Part shown: positions 8,730 to 18,211 of the stretch, in pieces
How positions within the stretch are numbered: position 1 is the first letter of the stretch
Layout of the letters: each line of letters opens with the position of its first letter
Made by a program: the position numbers and the translations under genes
Notes under the pieces: model-generated
Told to the model about the DNA's origin: nothing
Database searches by the model: none
What the model saw: the letters and a program-made list of their open reading frames with translations, nothing else
Source of the DNA: Caryophanales bacterium UBA5603
GTDB lineage: Bacteria > Bacillota_I > Bacilli_A > Izemoplasmatales > Hujiaoplasmataceae
Assembly: GCA_002424815.1 (NCBI GenBank)
Contig: DILB01000010.1
Coordinates: forward strand, 12,523 to 76,522
Reading direction: 5' to 3'
DNA length: 64,000 bases

Positions 8730-9659
8730 ATGAAAATACCCAACTTGCTCATTAACGAACTGGATACCTTACTGATTCAAAAAGGGAAAATTACACAAAC
8801 GCATGCGTCCATCAAATCGCTTCTGAATGAAAAGTTTATCCGTTTGAAATTTAATAAACGAAAAACAAATCATTCTCCCATCAATATAATCATGATGGGT
8901 CAAAATCATGATATGGAACTTTCACTCGAATTTGCAAAGAATATCTCCGAGCAAATCAATTTTTTTCTCATTGCTTCACCCCACATGGGTCCACTTAAAC
9001 TTTCTTTTTTAGGAAAAGAAAATGTTAATGTTGAAATCACTCAGATGATAATTGGACGGCTGAAATCACCCAGTCACATTGAACGAAAAGTATCACTCGC
9101 TAAAAATGCGTTGATGAAATTGACAACCGCCATTCTGATGGATGGAATGTTAACAATGAATGATTCGGCTGTTTTACTAGGAGAAGAGGCTAATTTTCAA
9201 AGCGAATTGTTAGTGATTGGCCAACATAACGATGATATATCTATCACTCAAAAAGTTGACCACAAAGCCAAAAAATCTTATTCGACTCTCAATAATTCTT
9301 TGGTTGCGAATGATCAGTCGCATCTTAAATTTGATATATATGGTACGATTGATAAATATTGTGCGCAATCTCAATGCTTTCAACATTCAAAAGGTATTCT
9401 TTTGGGTGAGAAGGCTTGGATTGAAGTTGACCCCAAATTAATCATCAATGAATTTGATGTTGAAGCGGGACACGGTGCCGCTGTGGGTCAAATTAATCAA
9501 GACGAGTTATATTATCTTTCCAGTCGCGGACTCGATGAATTATTAGCTAAAAGATTGATTATTCAAGGCTATACGGATCCTTTTGTGACTGCATTTCCTT
9601 TGATTCAGCATCAAAAATATATCAACCAGGCTATTGCCCGGAAAATGGGAGGTCGATAA
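8730..9659 (+). CDS. sufD: Fe-S cluster assembly protein SufD
   Basis: A 309-residue partner of SufB and SufC in the scaffold complex. The sequence is divergent, but it has the right-handed beta-helix part (INEFDVEAGHGAAVGQINQDELYYLSSRGL, abridged here to its position near residues 232-272) and the C-terminal helical end GYTDPF shared with SufB. It is shorter than the roughly 400-430 residues of many SufD proteins, mainly in the N-terminal helical region. Its position between sufC and sufS supports SufD and not a second SufB. RBS AGGAGGGTG. Confidence 0.85.
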   Translation: MKIPNLLINELDTLLIQKGKITQTHASIKSLLNEKFIRLKFNKRKTNHSPINIIMMGQNHDMELSLEFAKNISEQINFFLIASPHMGPLKLSFLGKENVNVEITQMIIGRLKSPSHIERKVSLAKNALMKLTTAILMDGMLTMNDSAVLLGEEANFQSELLVIGQHNDDISITQKVDHKAKKSYSTLNNSLVANDQSHLKFDIYGTIDKYCAQSQCFQHSKGILLGEKAWIEVDPKLIINEFDVEAGHGAAVGQINQDELYYLSSRGLDELLAKRLIIQGYTDPFVTAFPLIQHQKYINQAIARKMGGR

Positions 9660-9661
9660 CG

Positions 9662-10876
9662 ATGGAACTTAATCGTTGGCGTCAAGATTTTCCGCAACTA
9701 AAAGATAACGATTTAATTTATCTAGATAGTGCCGCATCTGCTTTGAAGCCACAAACTGTCATCGATACAACCATGAATTATTATCGTGATTTATCGGTTA
9801 ATATTCACCGTGGCATTTATGATGAAGCTTATGAGGCAACAAGACTGTTTGAAGCGACACGTGAAGCGGTCGCAAGTTTTATTCATGCCGAAGTAGATGA
9901 AATCATCTTTACTCGTGGCGCAACTGCAGCGATGAATTTAGTGGCATTGTCCTTTGGAATGACAAATATCCAAAAAGATGATGAGATTATTGTCTCTGAA
10001 CTTGAACATCATTCATCGGTACTGCCTTGGCAAAAAGTAGCGACTTTAAAACAAGCGAAACTCGTATATATTCCACTTGATGAAAACGGAAGAATTACCG
10101 TCGAAAATTTTAAAAAAGTTTTGACAAATCGCACTAAAATCGTGGCTTTAACTTATATATCGAATGTGATGGGTTATGTGACCCCGATAGAAGCTATTAT
10201 CCAATTGGCCCATGAGAAAAAAGCATGTGTGATTGTGGACGCTGCCCAAGCTGCACCGCACCTTAAAATTGATGTCAAACGTTTGGATGTCGATTTTTTA
10301 GCCATTGCTGGTCATAAAATGCTAGGACCAACCGGTGTGGGTGTTTTGTATGGAAAAAAAGCTTTGCTTGATGCGATGGAACCACTCGAACTTGGTGGAG
10401 AAATGAATGAAGAAGTCAATCTATATCACGCCATTTGGAAAGACGCACCTTACAAATTTGAATCAGGGACCATGCCAATTGCCTCGGTAATTGGCTTGAA
10501 AGCAGCGATTGAATACCTTGAAAAAGCTGATCTTGTTTCCGTTGAAAATCATGTAAAAAAACTTCGCAATTATGCTTTTCAACAAATGAAAAAAATTGAA
10601 GGTATCAAAATTTATAATCCGGATGCCGATTCTTCCATAATAGCGTTTAATATCACCGGTGTTCATCCTCATGATGCGGCGAGTTTCTTTGCAGAACATC
10701 GTGTGGCGCTTCGTGCGGGACATCATTGCGCACAATTAATTATCAAATGGTTAGGCATTGAAGCTTGCCTGAGAGCCTCTTTTTATCTTTATAATACCTA
10801 CGCCGATTGCGACCAACTGGTTCAAACGACAAAAGCAGCCGTCAAGTTCTTTCGTTCGGTCGGCTTTGAAGGATGA
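9662..10876 (+). CDS. sufS: Cysteine desulfurase SufS
   Basis: A 404-residue PLP-dependent, group II cysteine desulfurase that mobilises sulfur from cysteine as a persulfide. The PLP lysine is K219 (AGHKMLGPTG) and the catalytic cysteine is C356 (RAGHHCAQ), followed by the SufS-type R-AS-F-YNT end. It starts two bases after sufD. The neighbouring SufU is the expected zinc-dependent sulfur acceptor of Firmicute-type systems. Confidence 0.95.
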   Translation: MELNRWRQDFPQLKDNDLIYLDSAASALKPQTVIDTTMNYYRDLSVNIHRGIYDEAYEATRLFEATREAVASFIHAEVDEIIFTRGATAAMNLVALSFGMTNIQKDDEIIVSELEHHSSVLPWQKVATLKQAKLVYIPLDENGRITVENFKKVLTNRTKIVALTYISNVMGYVTPIEAIIQLAHEKKACVIVDAAQAAPHLKIDVKRLDVDFLAIAGHKMLGPTGVGVLYGKKALLDAMEPLELGGEMNEEVNLYHAIWKDAPYKFESGTMPIASVIGLKAAIEYLEKADLVSVENHVKKLRNYAFQQMKKIEGIKIYNPDADSSIIAFNITGVHPHDAASFFAEHRVALRAGHHCAQLIIKWLGIEACLRASFYLYNTYADCDQLVQTTKAAVKFFRSVGFEG

Positions 10877-10880
10877 TACT

Positions 10881-11312
10881 ATGGAAAAACTTGACAATCT
10901 ATACCGTGAAATTATCATGGAACATTATAAAAACCCAAGAAATAAGGGACTCGTCGATGATCCTGCATATGTCACAGTCCATATTAAGAACCCATCATGT
11001 GGTGACGATATTACCATTCAATCACATTTTATCAACGGAAAAGTAATCGATTGTCGTCATGACGGACATGGTTGTAGCATTTGTTGTTCTTCAGCTTCAG
11101 TTTTAACTGAAACCGTCATCGATAAAACTGTGACTGAAGCAGAAAAGCTCGCTGATAATTATTTAAAAATGGTGTCGAATAAACCCTTCGATGCATTTCT
11201 TGATTTAGAAGAGGCATCAGTCTATTCAGGGGTTCGACAATTTCCTGCACGCATTAAGTGTGCCTCGATTGCATGGCAGGCATTTCTTGAAACGCTGAAA
11301 AAAGGAGCGTGA
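10881..11312 (+). CDS. sufU: Sulfur-transfer protein SufU
   Basis: A 143-residue IscU-fold protein that accepts persulfide from SufS. The zinc ligands are C40 with D42 (SCGDD), C65 (HGCSI) and C127 (IKCASIAW). The ATG at 10881 is chosen over an in-frame TTG 15 bases upstream because GAAGGA precedes it and homologues begin with M-x-x-L-x-x-LY. Unusually, two extra cysteines follow C65 (GCSICC, C68 and C69) where family members usually have small residues. It ends with TGA two bases into the ribosome-binding region of sufB. Confidence 0.93.
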   Translation: MEKLDNLYREIIMEHYKNPRNKGLVDDPAYVTVHIKNPSCGDDITIQSHFINGKVIDCRHDGHGCSICCSSASVLTETVIDKTVTEAEKLADNYLKMVSNKPFDAFLDLEEASVYSGVRQFPARIKCASIAWQAFLETLKKGA

Positions 11313-11317
11313 GAATC

Positions 11318-12733
11318 ATGTCAAATGAGAAAAAACCCGATGTGGATCAAATCATAGGGGATTATAAATATGGTTTTAAAACCGATAATGTTACTAATAT
11401 CTATTCTACAAAAATGGGATTGTCCCGTGATATCATTCGGGAAATTTCAGCAATTAAAAACGAACCCCAATGGATGCTTGATATTCGTTTGGCGGCTTAT
11501 GAATCATTTTTAAGGATTCCCAATCCGAAATGGGGACCTGATTTATCGTTCATTAATTTTGATGACATCATCTATTACATTAAATCAAGTGATCGGGTCG
11601 AAAACAGTTGGGAAGATGTTCCATCTGAAATTAAAGACACTTTTCAAAAACTCGGAATTCCTGAAGCTGAACAGAAATATTTGGCAGGCGTCACAACTCA
11701 ATTTGATTCGGAAGCTGTATATCACAGCACGATTATCGAATTAGAAGAACAAGGGGTTGTTTTCCTCGACACCGATTCTGCCTTGAAACGTTATCCGGAG
11801 TTATTCAAACAATATTTTGGTAAAGTTGTTAGTCACGCTGATAATAAGTACGCTGCCTTAAACACAGCGGTATGGAGTGGTGGATCGTTTATTTATGTTC
11901 CCCCAGGTGTCAAAATTGAAAAACCATTACAATCCTATTTTCGAATCAATTCTGAAAAAATGGGACAATTCGAAAGAACTTTAATCATCGTTGATCAAGG
12001 GGCTTCGGTCAATTATGTTGAAGGTTGTACTGCACCGATTTATTCCGCAGATTCGTTGCATGCGGCGGTGGTGGAAATTTTTGTATTAGATCATGCGTAT
12101 TGTCGTTATTCAACTGTCCAAAATTGGTCGAACAATATCATTAATTTGGTGACAAAACGATCACTTGTCGAATCTTACGGCCACATGGAATGGATTGATG
12201 GAAATATCGGGTCTGGGCTAAACATGAAGTATCCTTCCTGTATTTTAAAAGGGGACTATGCCAAAGGTACGACCATCTCGATTGCTTTTGCAGGGAAGAA
12301 TCAGCATCAAGATACAGGCGCGAAAATGATTCATATTGGCGCTCATACGACTTCTAAAATCATTTCGAAGTCTATTGCCACAAAAGGTGGTCAGGTGAAT
12401 TACCGAGGCATTGTTAAACAAGAAGGACGAGCTCTGAATGCGAAAAGTAAAATCGAGTGTGATACGATTTTAGTTGATCAAGAATCGCAGTCAGACACAC
12501 TTCCGACCAATATCGTTAAAAATTTTAAAGGGCAAATCGAACACGAAGCGACCGTCTCTAAAGTTAGTGATGCACAATTGTTCTATTTGATGAGTCGCGG
12601 ATTATCCCTCGAACAAGCTACAGAAATGATTGTGATGGGTTTTATTGAACCTTTTGCAAGAGAATTACCGATGGAATATGCAGTAGAGTTAAATCAACTC
12701 ATTAAACTTGAAATGACCGGTTCAGTGGGATAA
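11318..12733 (+). CDS. sufB: Fe-S cluster scaffold SufB
   Basis: A 471-residue core scaffold of SufBCD on which the cluster is built. It has the conserved beta-helix core with EGCTAP and the segment around HAAVVEIFVLDHA, then the C-terminal MSRGLSLEQA and GFIEPF shared with SufD. ATG 11318 is preferred because AAAGGAG (11301-11307) lies ten bases upstream, while the GTG at 11309 would touch that site. It is last in the suf operon and is followed by a terminator. Confidence 0.95.
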   Translation: MSNEKKPDVDQIIGDYKYGFKTDNVTNIYSTKMGLSRDIIREISAIKNEPQWMLDIRLAAYESFLRIPNPKWGPDLSFINFDDIIYYIKSSDRVENSWEDVPSEIKDTFQKLGIPEAEQKYLAGVTTQFDSEAVYHSTIIELEEQGVVFLDTDSALKRYPELFKQYFGKVVSHADNKYAALNTAVWSGGSFIYVPPGVKIEKPLQSYFRINSEKMGQFERTLIIVDQGASVNYVEGCTAPIYSADSLHAAVVEIFVLDHAYCRYSTVQNWSNNIINLVTKRSLVESYGHMEWIDGNIGSGLNMKYPSCILKGDYAKGTTISIAFAGKNQHQDTGAKMIHIGAHTTSKIISKSIATKGGQVNYRGIVKQEGRALNAKSKIECDTILVDQESQSDTLPTNIVKNFKGQIEHEATVSKVSDAQLFYLMSRGLSLEQATEMIVMGFIEPFARELPMEYAVELNQLIKLEMTGSVG

Positions 12734-12741
12734 ATTCATTT

Positions 12742-12767
12742 AAACACCGCTATGTGGCGGTGTTTTT
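12742..12767 (+). terminator. Terminator of the suf operon
   Basis: Stem AACACCGC / GCGGTGTT with a 6-base loop, running into TTTTT. Confidence 0.85.
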
Positions 12768-12882
12768 CATCTCTTGAAATGAATTTTTGATTCAAAAATA
12801 ACTATTTTAAGTGCTTTTTTTTGTATAACGTATATTCTTTTTGTTTTTCTTGTGTTAAAATACGAGAAAGGCGGTGTTATGT

Positions 12883-13206
12883 ATGAAATTGGTATTGGCG
12901 ATTGTCTCTAATGAAGATGCCAACAAAGTCATCAAAACATTGATCAAGGAAAATTTCTTTGTCACGAAGCTTGCGACGACCGGCGGATTTCTGATGAGTG
13001 GCAACACGACGATATTAGTCGGAGTTCAAGAAGAAGTCTTGGATAAATGTATCCAAGTCATTTCTGACACCTCAAAAAGACGCACCAAATTGGTACCCAA
13101 TGCGATTTCAAGCGAATTCGGTATTTTTTCCTCGACACCTGTTGAAGTTCAAGTTGGCGGTGCAACGATCTTTGTCCTTGACGTCAATCAGTTTATCAAA
13201 GCTTAA
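12883..13206 (+). CDS. darA: Cyclic-di-AMP receptor, DarA/PstA family
   Basis: A 107-residue PII-like protein of the DUF970 family, a cytosolic trimeric c-di-AMP receptor. Diagnostic segments are the N-terminal MKLVLAIVSNEDA strand, TKLATTGGFLMSGNTTIL in the middle and VQVGGATIFVL near the end. ATG 12883 is preferred to the GTG at 12874 because the latter sits inside the RBS AAAGGCGG. It is a single gene between two terminators. The receptor implies a c-di-AMP cyclase elsewhere in the genome. Confidence 0.92.
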   Translation: MKLVLAIVSNEDANKVIKTLIKENFFVTKLATTGGFLMSGNTTILVGVQEEVLDKCIQVISDTSKRRTKLVPNAISSEFGIFSSTPVEVQVGGATIFVLDVNQFIKA

Positions 13207-13227
13207 GTATTAGCTTCGACTTTATCT

Positions 13228-13259
13228 GGTCAGCAAGAAAATTGCTGACCTTTTTTTTA
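13228..13259 (+). terminator. Terminator of darA
   Basis: Perfect stem GGTCAGCAA / TTGCTGACC with a 5-base loop, followed by eight T. Confidence 0.9.
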
Positions 13260-13271
13260 TCTTTCTTGGGC

Positions 13272-13322
13272 TTTACATATGAAGGTTATCTATGATATAA
13301 TATCATTATGTATACGGTTACA
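13272..13322 (+). promoter_or_regulatory. Promoter and LacI-type operator of the GH94-GH16 unit
   Basis: TTTACA at 13272-13277 and TATAAT at 13296-13301 with an 18-base spacer. The palindrome TGTATACGGTTACA at 13309-13322, flanked by AT/TA, covers the expected start site. Confidence 0.75.
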
Positions 13323-13338
13323 TATATCGAGGGATTTT

Positions 13339-16011
13339 ATGAAAAAACATCAGCTAGAAATATTTGAATATGGGGACTTTCGATTAAAAGATGCTAATGA
13401 GTTTAGCTATCTTTATCTACCCTTGTTTAATGAACATGGCATCTTATCTGCCATCACGCCCGATTTAAATGGTGATATCAAATTAGATCAACACCATTTT
13501 GCTTTAGCGCCCGTGACGTCAGAAGACCTCGTCAATGGTTTGCGAGGACGTAATGTTTTTTTCTGTGTTGATGGTGACTTATGGTCTTTTTCTGGAAAAA
13601 CACCTTATCAGAAACTTCATCCCGATCATGTCGTTTTATCGGGTGGATTAGTCTATCAAAATGTCGTCAGATTCAATTCAAAATTTAAAGTCTCTGTCTG
13701 TAGTTTTGTGCCTTCACATGATTCAAAATCAGAGTTACATAAGTTTGTTTATACGAATACTTCTGTGAATTCGCAAGAAATTATTATCACAACAGGTATC
13801 CCTATTTTCGGTCGCAGCGCTGATAATATTAGAGACCATCATCACGTCACTTCGCTCTTAAATACCGGACATGTCGTCGTAGACGGCATCATCAATGAAC
13901 CTTCGATGAAATTTGATGAGCGAGGTCATCGCTCGAATGGCGCAACTTATGGGGTATATGCCAAATCCAGTCTCCATGAACATGTTTCTCATTATCATCC
14001 GCAAATGCAAGCTTTTGTGGGCGAAGGTCAAGATCTATTTTATCCTTCCGTACCACAAAATAATCTAGGAAGCAACTATCAAGTCGGAGATACCATCAAA
14101 GGTTATGAAATCATTGGCGGTCTTCAGTTTTCGAAAGTATTAATTGCGCCTAATGATTCGATAGAGTTGATTGTGGTTATCACCATCAGTTCAAATCGCA
14201 ATACTAATATAAAAGAAGCGAAAAAATATCTTGATTTTTCTGAGTTTAATCGCTACTTCAATCAAATGACTGAATATTGGCAAAAAGATTTAAAAGCCAC
14301 TGATTTTCATTTGTCTGATGAACATCAATCAGGATGGGCAAAATGGGTCAGTCTTCAACCGACAATGCGACGCATCTATGGTTGTTCTTTTCTTCCTCAC
14401 CACGATTACGGACGAGGCGGAAGAGGGTGGCGAGATCTATGGCAAGATTCGATTGCTTTAATATTTAAAGAACCTAAAAAAGTTCGTAATGATATTTTCG
14501 GTCATTTTGCTGGCGTCAGAATTGATGGCTCAAATGCGACCATCGTAGGAACGAAACCGGGGGAATTTCTCGCTGATCGTAATCGGATTGTCCGCATTTG
14601 GTCTGACCATGGTGCTTGGCCGTTATTAACGGTATTACGTTACGTTGATCGAACCGGTGATCTTGATTTCTTATTTTCTCGGCAAACTTATTTTAAAGAC
14701 AAATTTATTAGTTACACGCGTGAAATCGATTATTCCTATGATGAATCTTTAGGAACTCAATTGCTTGATCATAATAACCATGTTTATCAAGGCTCCATCC
14801 TTGAACATCTGTTACTCGAAAATGTCATTCCGTTTTTTAACGTGGGTGAACATGGTAACATCCGTATCGAAGATGCGGATTGGAATGATGGGATGGATAT
14901 GGCAAAAGAAAAAGGTGAAACCGTTGCTTTCACTGCGCTTTATGCTGGCAATTTATTGAAATTAGCAAATACTTTAACTTACTTACATGACCAAGGTATC
15001 AAATCAATTAACGTTCTCAAAGAAGCGATGATATTGTTTGATACCATTGATTCACCGATTGATTATCATAATATATCCGCCAAATTGCACATATTAAATA
15101 GCTATTTTGAGGCCATCAAACGAGGTGTCTCAGGAGAATCCGTTAATCTTCCAATTGAATTGTTAATACATGATTTAAAGGCTAAGCATGATTTCTTCTA
15201 TCAACATCTTAATGAACAAGAATGGATGGAAGGCCCCCAAGTTGACGAGGGATGGTTCAATGGATATTATGACAACCGATCACATCGGTTAGAATCAACC
15301 GATGAACGAAATATTCGTATGACTTTGACGGGACAAACATTCACATTGATGAGTCAAATGGCTTCTGTGCCTCAGATTGCGAAAATCATCCACTCTGTGA
15401 ACCGCCATTTGATGGATCCTACCATTGGCATTCCACGATTAAACACCGATTTTCAAGAAAATACCATGAAAATGGGAAGATTTATGGGGTTTGCTTATGG
15501 GCATAAGGAGAATGGGTCAATGTTTTCGCATATGGCCGTCATGTATGCTTACAGTTTATTTGAAAATGATTTTGTCGAAGATGGCAGAGCCATCATTGAT
15601 AATATTTACCATTATATGTCTGAAGTTGACAAAGCGAAAATCCTGCCAGGCATTCCTGAATATATCGACAGCGAAGGCAGAGGAATGTATCATTATCTCA
15701 CTGGGTCGGCTTCTTGGATGTTGCTAACATACATCGAACAAATCTTTGGATTAAAAGGTTATTTTGGTGATTTGGTCGTTCAACCACGATTACAAGCGAA
15801 TGATTTTAAAGCAGGATATGAAGTCAAAATTAATACACTTATCAATGCTCATTTATGCGAAATTATTTTCAAAAATCCTGATCAATTGGATTACCGACAA
15901 TATCAAATACATAAAGTCAATGACAAGATTATTAATGCCCCTCACTTTACAATTAAAAAGAATGAAGTGACTGAACCGATGACATTTGTCATCGTTTTAG
16001 GAGGTAAATAA
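13339..16011 (+). CDS. Laminaribiose / beta-1,3-glucan phosphorylase, GH94
   Basis: An 890-residue GH94 phosphorylase. It phosphorolyses beta-glucobiose or short beta-glucan to glucose-1-phosphate plus glucose or a shortened chain, in the cytoplasm (no signal peptide). The N-terminal beta-sandwich covers about residues 1-290, then a helical linker and the (alpha/alpha)6 barrel. The barrel contains RDLWQDSIAL, GVRIDGSNATIVG and the DADWNDGMD motif near residues 512-520 that supplies the general-acid Asp. The length fits known laminaribiose phosphorylases, including the one described from Acholeplasma laidlawii. ATG 13339 has GAGGGA upstream; an earlier in-frame ATG at 13279 is rejected because it precedes the start site. 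The GH16 partner suggests beta-1,3 linkage. Confidence 0.88.
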   Translation: MKKHQLEIFEYGDFRLKDANEFSYLYLPLFNEHGILSAITPDLNGDIKLDQHHFALAPVTSEDLVNGLRGRNVFFCVDGDLWSFSGKTPYQKLHPDHVVLSGGLVYQNVVRFNSKFKVSVCSFVPSHDSKSELHKFVYTNTSVNSQEIIITTGIPIFGRSADNIRDHHHVTSLLNTGHVVVDGIINEPSMKFDERGHRSNGATYGVYAKSSLHEHVSHYHPQMQAFVGEGQDLFYPSVPQNNLGSNYQVGDTIKGYEIIGGLQFSKVLIAPNDSIELIVVITISSNRNTNIKEAKKYLDFSEFNRYFNQMTEYWQKDLKATDFHLSDEHQSGWAKWVSLQPTMRRIYGCSFLPHHDYGRGGRGWRDLWQDSIALIFKEPKKVRNDIFGHFAGVRIDGSNATIVGTKPGEFLADRNRIVRIWSDHGAWPLLTVLRYVDRTGDLDFLFSRQTYFKDKFISYTREIDYSYDESLGTQLLDHNNHVYQGSILEHLLLENVIPFFNVGEHGNIRIEDADWNDGMDMAKEKGETVAFTALYAGNLLKLANTLTYLHDQGIKSINVLKEAMILFDTIDSPIDYHNISAKLHILNSYFEAIKRGVSGESVNLPIELLIHDLKAKHDFFYQHLNEQEWMEGPQVDEGWFNGYYDNRSHRLESTDERNIRMTLTGQTFTLMSQMASVPQIAKIIHSVNRHLMDPTIGIPRLNTDFQENTMKMGRFMGFAYGHKENGSMFSHMAVMYAYSLFENDFVEDGRAIIDNIYHYMSEVDKAKILPGIPEYIDSEGRGMYHYLTGSASWMLLTYIEQIFGLKGYFGDLVVQPRLQANDFKAGYEVKINTLINAHLCEIIFKNPDQLDYRQYQIHKVNDKIINAPHFTIKKNEVTEPMTFVIVLGGK

Positions 16012-16755
16012 ATGAATAAATACCATTTAGTGTGGGCAGATGAGTTTAATTATTCTGGAAAACCTGATCCTTCGAAATGGAATTACGATACGGGTAATAA
16101 GCACTGGGGTAATAATGAAGTTCAATATTATACCGATGGCGCTAATGTCCAAGTTAATCAAGGAATGATGATTATTCAAGGACGCATTGAAACATTGGAA
16201 GATAGCCCGTATACCTCGTGTCGCCTAACAACCTATCAGCGAAAACATTTTCAATATGGGCGAATTGCTGTCAAAGCAAAACTTCCCTCTGCAAAAGGGT
16301 CTTGGCCAGCTATTTGGATGCTTCCAGTTGATAAACGTGGGGCAAACCCAATTCCTTGGCCGAAGTGCGGTGAGATTGATATTATGGAGCATGTTACATC
16401 GATGATGGATACCATCCATGTGAGTTTGCATACAGAAAAATACAATCATATCATCAGAACTCAAAGAACTTTTTTTGAAAAAATAGCAGGAGTCACTCAA
16501 AGTTTTCATGAATATGCGATGGATTGGATGGAAGACTATATCGAATTTTTTATTGATGGAAAATCGTTTCATCGATTTGATAGGCACGTTTTAGGATTTG
16601 ATGATTCTGAAGCGGGATGGCCCTTTGATAAGCCTTACTATTTGATTATCAATCTTGCGATTGGTGGAAGTTGGGGTGGCGAAGTCAAAGTTGACGAATA
16701 TCCCTGCGATTTTCCAATTGAGTACGTTCGATATTACGAAATTATCGATGAATAG
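16012..16755 (+). CDS. Cytoplasmic GH16 endo-beta-1,3-glucanase (laminarinase)
   Basis: A 247-residue GH16 enzyme. The retaining active site is GEIDIMEH, with E121 as nucleophile, D123 and E126 as acid/base; the extra Met between D and E is the beta-bulge form typical of laminarinases. N-terminal WADEFNYSG and central WPAIWMLP are family marks. There is no signal peptide: the protein starts MNKYHLVWADEF, directly in the catalytic fold, so it should act on imported oligosaccharides. The ATG abuts the stop codon of the GH94 gene, and AGGAGG lies within that gene's end. Confidence 0.9.
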   Translation: MNKYHLVWADEFNYSGKPDPSKWNYDTGNKHWGNNEVQYYTDGANVQVNQGMMIIQGRIETLEDSPYTSCRLTTYQRKHFQYGRIAVKAKLPSAKGSWPAIWMLPVDKRGANPIPWPKCGEIDIMEHVTSMMDTIHVSLHTEKYNHIIRTQRTFFEKIAGVTQSFHEYAMDWMEDYIEFFIDGKSFHRFDRHVLGFDDSEAGWPFDKPYYLIINLAIGGSWGGEVKVDEYPCDFPIEYVRYYEIIDE

Positions 16756-16778
16756 GTCATTTTTTGACCTGTTTTTTT
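16754..16778 (+). terminator. Terminator of the GH94-GH16 unit
   Basis: AGGTCA / TGACCT with a 5-T loop, then GTTTTTTT; the stem overlaps the GH16 stop codon. Confidence 0.75.
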
Positions 16779-16807
16779 ATGCTTTTCAGATAGGTTGTAC
16801 CAAGGTG

Positions 16808-16858
16808 TTGAAATCATGAACTGTCTATTGTATAATAGTTATGTAAATGGTTACATAA
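16808..16858 (+). promoter_or_regulatory. Promoter and LacI-type operator of the GH30-GH5-GH30-GH3 unit
   Basis: TTGAAA at 16808-16813 and TATAAT at 16831-16836, spacer 17. TGTAAATGGTTACA at 16842-16855, flanked by TTA/TAA, begins six bases after the -10 box. It is the exact reverse complement of the 23056 site. Confidence 0.8.
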
Positions 16859-16876
16859 CAATAGAAGGAGAAAAAA

Positions 16877-18202
16877 ATGTCGAAAATAATTCTCACACAA
16901 AAAGATTCTGATTATCGTTTAAGTTCTGTGTCTCATCTCAAAATTTCCACCGCTTCGGTTCTACCGAAGATTTTGCTAGATAAAAAAACTCGATATCAAG
17001 AAATATTAGGGTTTGGCGGTGCTTTTACTGAATCGGCTTGCTACAATCTGTATCGTGTTTCAAAAGAAGTACGTGAAAAAGCGCTCAAACTTTATTTTGA
17101 TCCCGAAGAAGGCATTGGCTACACGATGGGGAGAGTATCAATCCATGGGTGTGATTTTTCTCTTAATAGCTATACATACATTGAAGAAGGCGACAAAGAA
17201 CTGAAGACTTTTGATATTTCTCGTGACCGTCAATGGGTTATCCCAACCATTCGTGATGCAGAAAAAATCGCTAAAACTTCTATCAGACTTTTAGGGTCTC
17301 CTTGGACACCACCGGCTTTCATGAAAGATAACAACTCACCCCTTAGAGGCGGACATTTATTAGAAGAATTCGCTGATAGCTGGGCAAGATATTATGTTCG
17401 TTTTATTGAAGAATATCGCAAAGAAGGCATGAATATTTGGGGTGTATCGGTTCAAAATGAACCCGCAGCTGTACAAAGATGGGATTCTTGTATTTATTCT
17501 GCAGAACAAGAAAGAGATTTTGTGAAAAATCATTTAGGTCCGATTCTTAAAAATTCAAGTGCTAAAGATGTCAATTTACTTGTTTGGGACCATAATCGCG
17601 ATATCATCGTTGAACGAGTTAAACCCATCTTATCTGATCCTGAAACCGCAAAATACGTTTGGGGAACCGCTTTTCATTGGTATGTTTCTGAAGCATTCGA
17701 AAATGTTGGGAAAGTTCATCAAATGTTTCCTGACAAAGGATTGCTTTTTACTGAAGGCTGTGTCGAAGATTTTAGTACCCATAAATATCGATGGGAATCG
17801 GGCGAACGTTATGCTCGAAATATGATGGGTGATTTAAATAATTATTGCCAAGGTTATATCGATTGGAATCTTTATTTAGACAATTTAGGTGGACCTAACC
17901 ATGTTAATAATGTCTGTGACGCACCGATTATTTTAGATATTTTCCCAGAAAAAATTATCCTTGAAACGTCTTATTACTATATTGGACATATCTCTAAGTA
18001 TGTTAAACCGGGGGCCTTCCGCATTGGTATGGTTCAACCGCACCCAGATTTAAAAGCCGTCGCGTTTGAAAACCCCTCTGGACAAATAGTGTTAGTTTTG
18101 ATGAATCCAACCTCCTCAGAAATTAAATTTCAAACGCAAATCGAATCGAATGTTGAAGCTTTTGTATCGCCAGCACGTTCCATCATGACATTACTATTTT
18201 AG
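16877..18202 (+). CDS. Cytoplasmic GH30 glucosidase, probable beta-1,6-glucanase
   Basis: A 441-residue GH30 enzyme without a signal peptide. The acid/base is E195 in SVQNEP and the nucleophile E293 in LLFTEGC. Family marks GFGGAFTESA (near 43-52), WTPPAFMKDN and an all-beta C-terminal domain (VLVLMNPTS) are present. Related bacterial GH30 members cleave beta-1,6-glucan, the branch linkage in laminarin, or glucosylceramide; beta-1,6 specificity is inferred from the locus. RBS GAAGGAG. It is first of three tightly packed hydrolase genes and has a lipid-anchored paralogue at 19213. Confidence 0.88.
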   Translation: MSKIILTQKDSDYRLSSVSHLKISTASVLPKILLDKKTRYQEILGFGGAFTESACYNLYRVSKEVREKALKLYFDPEEGIGYTMGRVSIHGCDFSLNSYTYIEEGDKELKTFDISRDRQWVIPTIRDAEKIAKTSIRLLGSPWTPPAFMKDNNSPLRGGHLLEEFADSWARYYVRFIEEYRKEGMNIWGVSVQNEPAAVQRWDSCIYSAEQERDFVKNHLGPILKNSSAKDVNLLVWDHNRDIIVERVKPILSDPETAKYVWGTAFHWYVSEAFENVGKVHQMFPDKGLLFTEGCVEDFSTHKYRWESGERYARNMMGDLNNYCQGYIDWNLYLDNLGGPNHVNNVCDAPIILDIFPEKIILETSYYYIGHISKYVKPGAFRIGMVQPHPDLKAVAFENPSGQIVLVLMNPTSSEIKFQTQIESNVEAFVSPARSIMTLLF

Positions 18203-18211
18203 GAGTATTTT

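Noticed and set aside
12783..12799. ATTTTTG-ATT-CAAAAAT hairpin upstream of darA
   Set aside because: All A/T pairing near an AT-rich stretch; no evidence of function and it follows an existing terminator.
13279..13338. N-terminal extension of the GH94 protein
   Set aside because: It covers the -10 box and operator; ATG 13339 has an RBS and matches family N-termini.
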